DNA of 64,000 nt, taken from Akkermansiaceae bacterium (GTDB lineage Bacteria; Verrucomicrobiota; Verrucomicrobiia; Verrucomicrobiales; Akkermansiaceae). The notes under the pieces are model-generated. The model did not search any database, was not told the DNA's origin, and saw nothing but the letters and a program-made list of their open reading frames with translations. A program made the translations under genes and the position numbers. Shown one piece after another: positions 42,389 to 51,202 of this stretch; the first letter of the stretch is position 1; each line of letters begins with the position of its first letter. Location of the stretch: NCBI GenBank assembly GCA_015061985.1, contig SUVN01000001.1, positions 62,001 to 126,000 of the forward strand, written 5' to 3'.

Positions 42389-43888
42389 CTAATCGTTGAG
42401 CCTGTTGGATAATGGGATAATCAGGCGCTGTGACGGTGCAGCCATCCGGAGAATGATGGGTAATTGAGTGCGTTTGAGAGCAGAGGCTGCAATTTTGCGC
42501 TGGATGGAACGCACTGAGTTTTCCTCTAAGCCTTCTCGGTTATTGTGCAGCAAATCAGTTGCGCTGATATTTCGTTCCGATAAATCGTGAATGATTCTGT
42601 CCTGCTCCGGTTGGGACGGTTCCGGAATAGCATGCAGCATTTCCGGGACTTTGTCCGCAATATGCCGACAGAGCAGGAAAGAATCTATCCGGTACAGGTT
42701 GCCTAACGGCGCCAGATAACCGCAGGATTCACCATAGAGCGTGAAATCTCCCAGCAGCAGCGTGTGCCTGTCCAGTGTGGATAGCAGCATGAGTCCTTTT
42801 TCTTCTGCATAGGTAGTCATCAGACTTGCTTTCAATCTCTGTTCCAATGCTCTGCCTGCATCCGAGCTAAGATGTTTGCCGGCAAGTTCCAGCAGCTCAT
42901 CTGCCTCAATCTGTATGCTCTTGATTCCGGGATATTCCGCGCCCGAAAAGCTGATGCCGCACACGTTGTCCGCTCCCAGCGCCTGCACACAAAGGTAGGC
43001 CAGCAGCTTACTGTTGGGGTAATCCAGAGAGAGACAGACACCGCCGTATCCTTGCTGTTGAACGGTATCTCTGATGCCGAACAACAGCGCTTTCTCTACC
43101 TGTGTAATCAACTCCGGGGGCTTGATTCCTGTTGCTTTTGATGAAGTTGGGATTCGAAGAGTGCAACAAGCTTGTTCAAACAGGGGTAATAAGCCTACCA
43201 TCTTGTTCCGGTGGTAGAGGGCTGAGCCGCCGGCAAATAGTTGACCGGCTTCACTTCCAACCGGATGTACGCACACAACAGGTGCCTGAGATGCATGCGA
43301 TTCCCAACTGAATATGTTCCTTTCCGTCTCTATGCTGAGATTGTGCCAGGGAGTTTCCGGCATGTGGACGATTAAATCCACGTCTCCGTCCGGCAGACTT
43401 TCCTCTCCGGACGTGGTCACATGGCACAAAATGTTACCAACAGTTGCCGTTCCCCCATCCGTCAGGATGCGTATCGTGCCGCGGTGTATCAGGCATGGCA
43501 CGGTAATGACGGATGCGTGCATGTTATAATCCTCTTCCTCTGCATCATAGAGCAGACCATCATCCATTTCCCATGCGCTTTCATCATCATCGTCAGGAAT
43601 CGTGAGAAGCGGATTGATACAATACCCGGTGAGCAGAGGAGTGTCCGTGACTGCCAGTTCGGCCGCCAGAGTTTCTGCTGCCTCTTCCATTTGGCGCAGA
43701 AAGGAGCGCCGACGCTTTAAATCTCCCGTTGCCGGGCCAATGAGCGCAGTCAGCGGGGCGATGACAACGTCGGCCCCATGATCCAGACATTCGCGATAGC
43801 CTTGCACAATCTGTCTCAGGTTATCAGGGAAAGCCCCCGGGAGCGTGCGGCACTGGATGATGCCGATTTTTTTCAGTAATTTGGACAT
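42389..43888 (-). CDS. NadE-like pseudoenzyme (nitrilase plus NAD synthetase domains)
   Basis: A 499-aa protein with the architecture of glutamine-dependent NAD+ synthetase, but key residues are missing. In the nitrilase half, the position of the catalytic Glu reads VVIAPLTALIG (residues 41-51, Thr for Glu); a Cys is present in GNILCHVTTS. In the synthetase half, the ATP-binding SGGxDS loop reads LSLDYPNSKLLA (286-297), and the later GTGNKSE motif reads LSTLDRHTLLLGDFTLYG (369-386). The surrounding framework is clearly NadE-like. It is intact with no frameshift, so a non-catalytic role is more likely than decay. No active nadE is in the window. Confidence 0.75.
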   Translation of the reverse strand: MSKLLKKIGIIQCRTLPGAFPDNLRQIVQGYRECLDHGADVVIAPLTALIGPATGDLKRRRSFLRQMEEAAETLAAELAVTDTPLLTGYCINPLLTIPDDDDESAWEMDDGLLYDAEEEDYNMHASVITVPCLIHRGTIRILTDGGTATVGNILCHVTTSGEESLPDGDVDLIVHMPETPWHNLSIETERNIFSWESHASQAPVVCVHPVGSEAGQLFAGGSALYHRNKMVGLLPLFEQACCTLRIPTSSKATGIKPPELITQVEKALLFGIRDTVQQQGYGGVCLSLDYPNSKLLAYLCVQALGADNVCGISFSGAEYPGIKSIQIEADELLELAGKHLSSDAGRALEQRLKASLMTTYAEEKGLMLLSTLDRHTLLLGDFTLYGESCGYLAPLGNLYRIDSFLLCRHIADKVPEMLHAIPEPSQPEQDRIIHDLSERNISATDLLHNNREGLEENSVRSIQRKIAASALKRTQLPIILRMAAPSQRLIIPLSNRLND

Positions 43889-43975
43889 GTTGTTTTGGGG
43901 TAGGGTATATGAAAAAGGGTGTCATCCATGCTAGATGCTCACCCTGTATATTGCTGTGATTAAATAAAACGCAGG

Positions 43976-46459
43976 TCAGATATCCAGAGGAAGTGCGGTT
44001 CCTGTTTCGGACAAGGTGAAAGAAATACCAAATCCCTCTTCCCGCTTACCACCGTTATCTCGTATGAAGATGGTTGCTCCAACATACCACGGCCCAACAT
44101 TTCGGAAGAGGCTGAACTGCTGGACAGGGATTCGCCCATGCGTGAAGTCCCAGGTAATACGCGCCGCCCCGGCATAACGTTCATTGAAGCGTATGTTGAA
44201 TTTTGTTTCGAGCTGTTCAGAATCCTGGTAGATGGGATGTCCCTTGAAATAACGCCACCCCAAGTCTGCTTCCAACCAGGACAATGGCATAGTGGACATA
44301 TTGATGTTATAGCGATTGTAGCCATCACCATTCTGGATGGTCGGGGTTTGCATTTCCACGTAAAAACGTGTCTGCTTGGTAAGCGTCAGCGTAGCACGGT
44401 TGTACAGGTTGGAGAACTCCGTTTCCGTGAGAGGGTTGCTTAGATAGTAGTCCAGAGATGTATCCCAATCCAGAACGCGCTGAGTTTCTCCGTCCACCGT
44501 CGTGTTGATGGAGTTTCGTACACCCCATCTCCAAATGGTCCATGAATCCCATGCATCGATACCTGTAAATCCGATCAAATCCAGGGGCATGGGGGAGTTC
44601 GTGCTGCTGCCCAGTGCACTGGACCATGAATCAATTTGCGGAAGCAAACCACGCGAGGAGGATAGATTGGTATGGCTCAGTGAAGCGTACGGATGAAACA
44701 CATGCGTCAGCCCCTTGTATCCGTAGGGCTTGAACGCAAAGCTATCAATATGATTCCTGAACTTGATATCAAAGTCTACCCCCAGATAGCCGATAAATCT
44801 GTTGTCCGCTCCGACATCTTCTGCTCCGTAATATCCGGTGTAGCCAAAGCCGATCTTGGGGGTGACATTGAGGAATTTCAGTATTTTCTGACTGGTCGTG
44901 AATTCGTGTGTGGAGTTGACTCGTACGAAGCTTGACGAATTGAGAAGTCGTTCGTAGTAGGCGCGAAGATTCGGATCTTTCAGATCATTAAGCTTATTCT
45001 GATACGATACTCGCTCATCAATCGGCAAATACTGATGCATGATACCTGCGCTATTGCGCGTTTCGTAGGTAATGCCTGTATTCGCAATAGGCTGCCGTAC
45101 ACGGTAAAATGTTCCTTCAAGTCGCTCGTCGGAGGCATAGAAGTTGTTGGGTGCAAAGCGGGTGTATACCATGCTGTGCGTGCTTTGGGTTCTCCTTTCT
45201 ATGCGTACGGTGTTATCCGGTGAGCTGTCAACCCGGCTTAAGTCCTCGAAGAAGTCTCGCAAAACGTAACGGTCACTCAGGAGGTTGACATTTGTGGCAA
45301 TCTGATAATCCGATTTTTGATCCATGTCCGGAGTAATATCCCAACATGTCTGCAAGGCAATGCGGTAGCGGTTGTGACGAGTGTGTTTGCGATTGCCCCG
45401 CAGCGGGTTAATCATGGGATTTCGGTCAAAAACCAGATAGGTTTCCAGTCCGGTCATGGCAGAGTATCTTTTAGCCATGCCGATGTTTTCCACATCCAGA
45501 CCCGTTGCCAGACCTCGGCGTGTGCGTATGTCCGCATGAAAGGTTGCGAGGTAATCAGCCGTTGGCATGATTCCATCGGTTCGTCGATTCCCTAACAGAA
45601 TACCGTAGTTGTTGAGCAGGTAGCCACCCCATGTAGAGCGTGACCCCATTTCCGGATACCAGCCTTCCCTCGGGTTGAGTGAGTGTTCTATAGGAATCCA
45701 ACCGAGAATGGGGACGACAATGTCTGATTCCGAACCGACAATGCTCAGCCTGGTCATTCTGGCACTGTCACCGGGGTAGATTCGCAGCGTGCCGCATCCG
45801 ATCCAGGTGTCGGGTCTTTCTGTGTCATCCGTCGTTACATAGGCATCTTCAATCTGAATGTATCGCTTTCCTTTTTTAGATGGAGATTTGCTGTCAGTAT
45901 CCGTAGCATAGGTGATTTTTGACCCGCGTACGATAAATCCATTGATTTTAGCTCTGATGCCGTTGGCTTCTATGACCTCTTTTCCCCAGTCGTAAAAGGC
46001 ATCCGGGATGTTGTTCGTTCCGGAACCATCGACTTTTGCCATGACGGCGCGGTCGTACATGATAACAGGCCCTCGGAGCTCAAGAATCTCATTCGAAATA
46101 TCGGCCGATGCTTGCGGAGTCATCAGTTCCGTGCCCGCGCTGGTATTTACCTTGATGGTTTTGCCTGCACCATCATAGGTCAATAGAGACGTTTCACTAT
46201 CATATACAATTTCACCGCCCTCATTTTCTACGTTAACGGCAGAGGGTAACGCCGGCCCGGTAGCGGTTCTCGCCATGGCATCCGGCAAGTCTGTCAGAAT
46301 ATTGCCGTCTTTTTTCTTCAGCTCGTCACTCTGGGTTGGCAATCCGTCCTCCGGAAGGGGGAGTAACGGAGCCGCACTCGTGTATGCCATGCCGCTGATA
46401 ATCAGGGCCGCGGCGATTCCTGTATGAATGTTCCTGACGCTGGTGTTCTTCATCCCCAT
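43976..46459 (-). CDS. lptD: LptD-like LPS-assembly outer-membrane protein
   Basis: An 827-aa protein. A signal peptide (IHTGIAAALIISGMAYTSAA) leads to an OstA-type beta region (EIVYDSETSLLTYDGAGKTI, LELRGPVIMYDRAVM). The bulk is a large outer-membrane barrel with repeated Asp-Arg-rich strands such as TRRGLATGLDVENIGMAKRY, then a final strand EEGFGISFTLSETGTALPLDI, given here in pieces EEGFGISFTL and SETGTALPLDI. LptD inserts LPS into the outer leaflet. ATG at 46459 lies 10 nt after the -10 box; ATG at 46453 is an alternative. The family link is by architecture and moderately certain. Confidence 0.78.
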   Translation of the reverse strand: MGMKNTSVRNIHTGIAAALIISGMAYTSAAPLLPLPEDGLPTQSDELKKKDGNILTDLPDAMARTATGPALPSAVNVENEGGEIVYDSETSLLTYDGAGKTIKVNTSAGTELMTPQASADISNEILELRGPVIMYDRAVMAKVDGSGTNNIPDAFYDWGKEVIEANGIRAKINGFIVRGSKITYATDTDSKSPSKKGKRYIQIEDAYVTTDDTERPDTWIGCGTLRIYPGDSARMTRLSIVGSESDIVVPILGWIPIEHSLNPREGWYPEMGSRSTWGGYLLNNYGILLGNRRTDGIMPTADYLATFHADIRTRRGLATGLDVENIGMAKRYSAMTGLETYLVFDRNPMINPLRGNRKHTRHNRYRIALQTCWDITPDMDQKSDYQIATNVNLLSDRYVLRDFFEDLSRVDSSPDNTVRIERRTQSTHSMVYTRFAPNNFYASDERLEGTFYRVRQPIANTGITYETRNSAGIMHQYLPIDERVSYQNKLNDLKDPNLRAYYERLLNSSSFVRVNSTHEFTTSQKILKFLNVTPKIGFGYTGYYGAEDVGADNRFIGYLGVDFDIKFRNHIDSFAFKPYGYKGLTHVFHPYASLSHTNLSSSRGLLPQIDSWSSALGSSTNSPMPLDLIGFTGIDAWDSWTIWRWGVRNSINTTVDGETQRVLDWDTSLDYYLSNPLTETEFSNLYNRATLTLTKQTRFYVEMQTPTIQNGDGYNRYNINMSTMPLSWLEADLGWRYFKGHPIYQDSEQLETKFNIRFNERYAGAARITWDFTHGRIPVQQFSLFRNVGPWYVGATIFIRDNGGKREEGFGISFTLSETGTALPLDI

Positions 46460-46469
46460 GACTGTTATT

Positions 46470-46498
46470 ATTCTGCCTGATTCTGTTGTTTTTGTCAA
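46470..46498 (-). promoter_or_regulatory. lptD promoter
   Basis: On the minus strand TTGACA (46493-46498), a 17-bp spacer and CAGAAT (46470-46475), 10 nt before ATG 46459. It sits in the 55-bp gap after the acyltransferase gene. Confidence 0.6.
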
Positions 46499-46514
46499 GA
46501 AAGGAAAGGTCGCT

Positions 46515-48272
46515 TTAATCAGAAAGTCCCAAGTATCGCTGGCGCATGCGTGCATCCGTTGCTCCGGGCTCCACGATGACGAGACAGTCCAGTGTATCCC
46601 CGAAGTCGTGGTCGATGTTGAAGGCTGACATCGTGCCCCCCAATCGCAGGTATTGCCGCAGAAGAACCGGAATACCCTTGCCGTCCGGTTCTATCCTGCT
46701 GACGAGCGGTGCGAGCAATTTGGGCTCTTCCAGAGCAGCGGGAATCAACCGGGCATCTTCGCTCAGAAGCTCCATGTCTTCCGGCGGGCATTTGGCCTTC
46801 ACCTCATGTTGCAGCTCCGGGTGCATGCGATTGCTGCGCAGGTAGGTGAGCATCAGCGCACGCGATAAGTGGGAGTATTCACTGGAGATGCTGACCGTCC
46901 CGTACAGATATCTGTACTCAGGATGCGCAACCAGATATCTGCCCAATCCCATCCAGAGGGTGTCGAGCGAGGCCGGGTGTCTCTGGTAGGCTTTCGTGAT
47001 GAAGGCGCGCCCAAGCTCCAGCCCGTCTTTGGCAAAATCGAGGAACTTCCGGCTGAACTCAAAGAACATGGAATTGTAGATGCCCTTGGCTCCCTTTTCG
47101 CGGAGGATAACATCCGTGCGCCCGAATCGGTAGGCTCCCGCAAGCGCCTTTCTGTTGCAGTCCCACATGATGAGGTGGACATAGTGACGGTCGTAGTCAT
47201 CCAAATCGCAGGCGGTGCCGGAGCCTTCGCCGACGGCACGGAAAGTGATTTCGCGTTGGACCCCGATTTCGTGCATCATGTGAGGAATCTGTGCTGCCTC
47301 CACAGCAAAAACTTTCAGACCTGTCTTGCTGTTTTCATAGCAGAGCGTTTCGGGGGGCAGGGCGGCCATTTCTGCTTCGAGTACATCCGGGGATCCCGGT
47401 TCATCGATGGGGGCCATGCGGCGCTCTGTTGTTTCCTGCTTCATTTCCTTCTTCTCATAGCGCAGCAGCATGGTGCAGAGGCGCAGATAGTCAGAGAGCG
47501 CTGCATCATCCTTGAACATGCTGAACGAAGAGGGTGAAATAGGCTTTCCGATGCGAATGGTGTGGCGCATTCTTCCGTCGCGTTTGATTTCGCGCGCCAG
47601 AAGGGATGAACGGTGCTCCTTGGCCACGCGGGTAACCAGCTGGAATAATCTGCCCGTGTGCCCGGATATGTGCATGGGAACTACCGTGGCATTCGTCTTG
47701 CGAATCAGGGAGGAAATGTTGGTTTGCCAGGGGTCATCAATGATGCGTCCGTCCTGTTTGGAGTAGGAGGCAGCAGAACCGCTCGGGAAAACGAGAATGC
47801 AGTGGCCCTCTCGCAGCCATTGCAGTATCTGTTTCATGCCCAGCATGTTGGCCCGCTTGGCCTTGTCTCCGCCGTATACATCCACCTTGATTTCATAAGG
47901 ACGCATGCCCCGCACGCAGTCCAGAAATTCATTGACAATGATGCGGATGTCGCTTCTGACCCGCATGGCGATGTCGCCGAACATGAGGCCGTCAGACATG
48001 CCGTGCGGATGATTCGCCACGATGACGCAGGGGCCTTCCTTCGGGATGTTTTCCAGCCCCTCCAGATCGTAGAGCAGGTTGAGGTGCTTGCAGGCGAGCT
48101 TAAAAAAGTTTTCCTCACTCCCATTTTCCCAATCGTCCTCAATGTGTGCATGCGCTACATTGAGAGCGTGGAATCCGAGAAATCTTTCTCCGAGGTTGAT
48201 AAGCCATTCCGGCCAGACAGAGCCGGCGGGTATATAATCCCGCAAATCAACCATTTTCTGTCGTTTTTTCAT
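46515..48272 (-). CDS. Fused PlsC-type and GNAT-type acyltransferase
   Basis: A 585-aa two-domain protein. The N-terminal half is a lysophospholipid acyltransferase (PlsC) with VIVANHPHGMSDG (a variant HxxxxD motif: HPHGMSD) and LVFPSGSAASYSK. The C-terminal half is a GNAT-like acyl-ACP N-acyltransferase of the OlsB/GlsB type: FFEFSRKFLDFAKDGLELGR, PEYRYLYGTVSISSEYS. Together these are the two steps of amino-acid-containing lipid (ornithine or glycine lipid) synthesis. The order is reversed from OlsF-type fusions as I recall them. The start is ATG 48272; an upstream TTG is less likely. Neighbouring lptD supports an envelope role. Confidence 0.82.
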   Translation of the reverse strand: MKKRQKMVDLRDYIPAGSVWPEWLINLGERFLGFHALNVAHAHIEDDWENGSEENFFKLACKHLNLLYDLEGLENIPKEGPCVIVANHPHGMSDGLMFGDIAMRVRSDIRIIVNEFLDCVRGMRPYEIKVDVYGGDKAKRANMLGMKQILQWLREGHCILVFPSGSAASYSKQDGRIIDDPWQTNISSLIRKTNATVVPMHISGHTGRLFQLVTRVAKEHRSSLLAREIKRDGRMRHTIRIGKPISPSSFSMFKDDAALSDYLRLCTMLLRYEKKEMKQETTERRMAPIDEPGSPDVLEAEMAALPPETLCYENSKTGLKVFAVEAAQIPHMMHEIGVQREITFRAVGEGSGTACDLDDYDRHYVHLIMWDCNRKALAGAYRFGRTDVILREKGAKGIYNSMFFEFSRKFLDFAKDGLELGRAFITKAYQRHPASLDTLWMGLGRYLVAHPEYRYLYGTVSISSEYSHLSRALMLTYLRSNRMHPELQHEVKAKCPPEDMELLSEDARLIPAALEEPKLLAPLVSRIEPDGKGIPVLLRQYLRLGGTMSAFNIDHDFGDTLDCLVIVEPGATDARMRQRYLGLSD

Positions 48273-48305
48273 GTTGTTCAAAGCTGAGGAGTAAGTGCTG
48301 TTGTC

Positions 48306-48334
48306 AGAATAACACAGAGAACTTTTCAGGTCAA
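48306..48334 (-). promoter_or_regulatory. Promoter of the fused acyltransferase gene
   Basis: On the minus strand TTGACC (48329-48334), a 17-bp spacer and TATTCT (48306-48311). The leader is about 27 nt. Confidence 0.55.
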
Positions 48335-48377
48335 TGAAATCTGAACAATAAACTTTAATTAATTATCAGAAGAACGT

Positions 48378-48445
48378 TTTTTTGTGCTTCATTGGCCAAA
48401 AAATGACGCGGGACGGATTTTTTCTGCTTCACATCGCAAAAAATA
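48378..48445. repeat. Imperfect tandem repeat, 40-bp period
   Basis: TTTTTT-G-TGCTTCA and, 40 bp later, TTTTTT-C-TGCTTCA, each followed by a CAAAAAAT run at the same offset. About two copies, spanning the upstream part of the ilvE promoter. It may be chance in AT-rich DNA. Confidence 0.35.
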
Positions 48446-48455
48446 GAGTTATAAT
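48428..48455 (+). promoter_or_regulatory. ilvE promoter
   Basis: TTCACA (48428-48433), a 16-bp spacer and perfect TATAAT (48450-48455). The leader to ATG 48483 is about 20 nt. Confidence 0.55.
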
Positions 48456-48482
48456 GCCCGTGTTCACAATTTTTTTACTGAT

Positions 48483-49334
48483 ATGAAAATTTGGCTCGAT
48501 GGTAAGCTGGTTGATCGCGAGGAGGCCAAGGTTTCCGTTTTCGATCATGGTGTGTTGTATGGAGATGGTTGCTTCGAGGGTATTCGTTTTTACTCCGGCA
48601 AGGTGTTCCGTCTGCAGGAGCACATCACGCGCCTGTTCGATTGTATGCGTTATCTGATGCTGGACCTTCCCTGGAACTACGATGAGGTCTGCGCCGCAAC
48701 GGAAGAAACCGTAGCTGCCAGTGGTCTGGAGGATGGCTACATTCGCCTGGTGGTGACGCGCGGTGTGGGGGATTTGGGGCTCAATCCCCGCAACTGCCCG
48801 AAACCGAGCATGTTCATCATCGCATCCTCCATCGCACTCTATCCCCCGGAGATGTATGAGAACGGACTGAGTCTCATCACCAGCTCCTATCGCCGTGCCA
48901 ATCCGGATGTGAATTGTCAGCAGGTCAAGAGCCTGAACTACCTCAACAGCATTTCTGCCAAGATTGAGTGTGTGCAGCAGGGCGCAGGCGAAGCTATCAT
49001 GCTCAACTCCAACGGCAACGTGGCAGAATGCACGGGTGATAACATCTTCCTGGTGAAGGATGGCGTGGTGATGACTCCCCCGCTGACGGAGGGTGCTCTG
49101 GGCGGTATTACCCGTCATGCCGTGATGGATATCTGTGAGGAACTGGGAATCCCCTGCGTTGAGCGCGTCATCAATCGCTTTGATGTCATTCGCGCCGACG
49201 AATGCTTCCTGACCGGCACGGCTGCGGAGGTGATTGCCGCCACCAGTCTGGATGGGCGCACCATTGGTGCCGGTGTGGCCGGCCCCATCACTAAGCGCAT
49301 TCTGGCTCGTTATCAGGAGATTGTTCGCCTGTAA
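48483..49334 (+). CDS. ilvE: Branched-chain amino acid aminotransferase
   Basis: A 283-aa fold-type IV PLP enzyme for the last step of Leu/Ile/Val synthesis. Marks: VFDHGVLYGDGCFEGIRFY, RLFDCMRYLML, RLVVTRGVGDLGL, the PLP lysine in QVKSLNYLNSISAK, and AECTGDNIFLVKDG. TEGALGGITRHAVMDI and DECFLTGTAAEVIA follow. Length is typical of IlvE; D-amino-acid transaminase and aminodeoxychorismate lyase share this fold but the SLNYL motif favours IlvE. It has its own promoter and is closed by a strong terminator. Confidence 0.94.
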   Translation: MKIWLDGKLVDREEAKVSVFDHGVLYGDGCFEGIRFYSGKVFRLQEHITRLFDCMRYLMLDLPWNYDEVCAATEETVAASGLEDGYIRLVVTRGVGDLGLNPRNCPKPSMFIIASSIALYPPEMYENGLSLITSSYRRANPDVNCQQVKSLNYLNSISAKIECVQQGAGEAIMLNSNGNVAECTGDNIFLVKDGVVMTPPLTEGALGGITRHAVMDICEELGIPCVERVINRFDVIRADECFLTGTAAEVIAATSLDGRTIGAGVAGPITKRILARYQEIVRL

Positions 49335-49350
49335 CATCCCTTTCAATCGG

Positions 49351-49385
49351 AACGGCAGCAGTAACTGCTGCCGTTCCTTTTTTTT
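49351..49385 (+). terminator. Rho-independent terminator after ilvE
   Basis: AACGGCAGCAG / CTGCTGCCGTT, an 11-bp perfect stem with a TAA loop, followed by CC and eight T. Confidence 0.92.
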
Positions 49386-49397
49386 GCTGCTGCTGAC

Positions 49398-49901
49398 ATG
49401 GAGACATTGTACGAGGGCCGATTCCTGAATATGGTCAGGGAAGGGCGCTGGGAATATTGCGAGCGGAAGAACTCTACCCCGGCAGTCATGATTTTTGCGC
49501 GGACTCCGGAGGGGAATATTCTGCTGGTGGAGGAGTTCCGGCCTCCTATCGGCAGACGCTGTCTCTGTTTTCCCGCCGGACTCAGCGGGGATGAAGGCCC
49601 GGAGGCGCATGCGGATGCCGCACGCCGCGAGCTGTTGGAAGAGACCGGGTATCGGGCAGAGGTCATACGCTATCTCTTTACCGGCCCCTCTTCCCCGGGG
49701 CTTACCTCTGAAACGCTGCACTTTTATCTGGCAGAGGGGCTGGAACGCGTGGCTGCCGGCGGAGGAGTTGAGGGTGAAAATATCACCGTGCATGAAGTCC
49801 CGGAATCTCGAATCACCGAGTGGCTGGCAGAGAAAACGGCAGACGGAGTTGCCGTGGACCCACGCGTTTACACCGGACTGTATTTTCTATCCGTGAACTG
49901 A
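49398..49901 (+). CDS. NUDIX hydrolase, ADP-ribose pyrophosphatase-like
   Basis: A 167-aa enzyme expected to hydrolyse a nucleoside diphosphate linked to another group. The Nudix box spans GLSGDEGPEAHADAARRELL followed by EETGY, with the REXXEE core intact. EEFRPPIGRRCLCFPAG upstream is the ADP-ribose-class pattern. It sits just after the ilvE terminator. The downstream methyltransferase has its own promoter inside the intergenic gap. Confidence 0.88.
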   Translation: METLYEGRFLNMVREGRWEYCERKNSTPAVMIFARTPEGNILLVEEFRPPIGRRCLCFPAGLSGDEGPEAHADAARRELLEETGYRAEVIRYLFTGPSSPGLTSETLHFYLAEGLERVAAGGGVEGENITVHEVPESRITEWLAEKTADGVAVDPRVYTGLYFLSVN

Positions 49902-49909
49902 ATTGCGGA

Positions 49910-49944
49910 TTGACAGCCCCGGGGCTTTCGGGTATGTTGGAGGG
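49910..49944 (+). promoter_or_regulatory. Promoter and Shine-Dalgarno of the RlmI-like gene
   Basis: TTGACA (49910-49915), a 17-bp spacer, TATGTT (49933-49938), then GGAGGG (49939-49944) 4 nt before ATG 49949. One of the few clear Shine-Dalgarno-like motifs seen, although transcription from this -10 would start inside or after it. Confidence 0.55.
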
Positions 49945-49948
49945 CGTT

Positions 49949-51133
49949 ATGGCAGGTCTTATCATTGCGCCCAAGGCGCGTATTTTTCACGGTCACGATT
50001 GGGTGTACGGCACAGAGGTGCGGGCTGTTTTCGGTAATCCGAAAGCCGGGGATGTGGTGCTGCTGAAGGATCAGCGCGACCGCTATCTGGGCTCTGCCAT
50101 GTACAATCCGCAGTCTCAGATAGTTGCACGTCGGTTCTCCCGCCGTAAACAGGATTTGGACAGAGACTTCTTTGCCCGCCGTATTTCCCAGTCCATGCTG
50201 CTGCGCGAGCGCTGTCTGCCGGGGGAGGAAATGATGCGTTTGGTCTGGAGCGAAAGTGATGGCTTGCCGGGGTTGATTGTAGACCGCTATAAGGACGTGT
50301 TGGTGGTGCAGACCCTGACCATGGCCATGTACCAGCGACTGGGGCTTATCAGAGACATTCTGGGCGACTTGTTGCAGCCGCGCTGCATTCTGGTGCGCAA
50401 TGACTCCCCCATGCTGTTGGCAGAGGGGATTGAGCCGGAGACCTATGTGGCGGCCGGAGAGATGCCGGAACCCTTTGTCGGCACGGGGCGCGGTATCAAA
50501 TTTCTTGTCGACCTGTCCACCGGGCAGAAGACCGGGCTCTATCTCGACCAGCTGCAGAACTATGAGGAAGTGGCGAAGTTTGCCCGTGGCCGCCGCGTGC
50601 TGGATTGCTTCTGCAATCAGGGCGGTTTTGCGCTGGCCTGTGCCAAGGCCGGAGCCGCGAGCGTGACCGCCGTGGATATTTCTGAGGATGCCATTGCTTC
50701 CGTGCGCTGCAATGCAGAGCTCAATGGAGTGCAGGTGGAGGCTATCGCCGAGAATGCTTTTGATTTCCTGAAGCGGGAGAGCGATGCCGTGCGCAACGGT
50801 GCAGACCCCAAGTGGGATATGATTATTCTGGATCCGCCCAGCTTTACCCGCAACAAGAAGAGCCTGAATGGAGCCCTGCGCGGATACAAGGAGATTCACC
50901 TGCGTGCCATGCAGATGCTGCCTGTTGGGGGTATGCTCTCCTCGTTCAGCTGCTCGCACCACATCAGCTCAACCCTGTTCCGACAGACTATCTGCGAGGC
51001 TGCCGTGGACGGCCACAGCACGCTGCGACTGGTGGCAACCCACGGTCAGAGTCCCGACCACCCCGTGCTTCTCAATATCCCGGAAACGGAGTATCTTAAA
51101 GGCTTTACATTTGAGATGGTGCCGGGTAGATAA
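49949..51133 (+). CDS. Class I SAM-dependent rRNA methyltransferase, RlmI/RlmK-like
   Basis: A 394-aa enzyme probably making 5-methylcytosine in 23S rRNA. An N-terminal PUA domain (APKARIFHGHDWVYG, GDVVLLKDQRDRYLGSAMYN) precedes a central RlmI-type region (SDGLPGLIVDRYKDVLVVQ) and a Rossmann methyltransferase: VLDCFCNQGGFALACAKAGA, SVTAVDISEDAI, and catalytic DPPSF. SFSCSHHIS carries the second conserved Cys. The start ATG is fixed by the promoter. Confidence 0.92.
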   Translation: MAGLIIAPKARIFHGHDWVYGTEVRAVFGNPKAGDVVLLKDQRDRYLGSAMYNPQSQIVARRFSRRKQDLDRDFFARRISQSMLLRERCLPGEEMMRLVWSESDGLPGLIVDRYKDVLVVQTLTMAMYQRLGLIRDILGDLLQPRCILVRNDSPMLLAEGIEPETYVAAGEMPEPFVGTGRGIKFLVDLSTGQKTGLYLDQLQNYEEVAKFARGRRVLDCFCNQGGFALACAKAGAASVTAVDISEDAIASVRCNAELNGVQVEAIAENAFDFLKRESDAVRNGADPKWDMIILDPPSFTRNKKSLNGALRGYKEIHLRAMQMLPVGGMLSSFSCSHHISSTLFRQTICEAAVDGHSTLRLVATHGQSPDHPVLLNIPETEYLKGFTFEMVPGR

Positions 51134-51161
51134 AGGATGCCGGAATAATGTTGTTTTGAGG

Positions 51162-51190
51162 TAGACAAGACGAAGCTCTGCCGCTATAAT
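51162..51190 (+). promoter_or_regulatory. Promoter of the dynamin-like GTPase gene
   Basis: TAGACA (51162-51167), a 17-bp spacer and perfect TATAAT (51185-51190), 12 nt before ATG 51203. Confidence 0.6.
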
Positions 51191-51202
51191 GTGCCGCACA
51201 TC

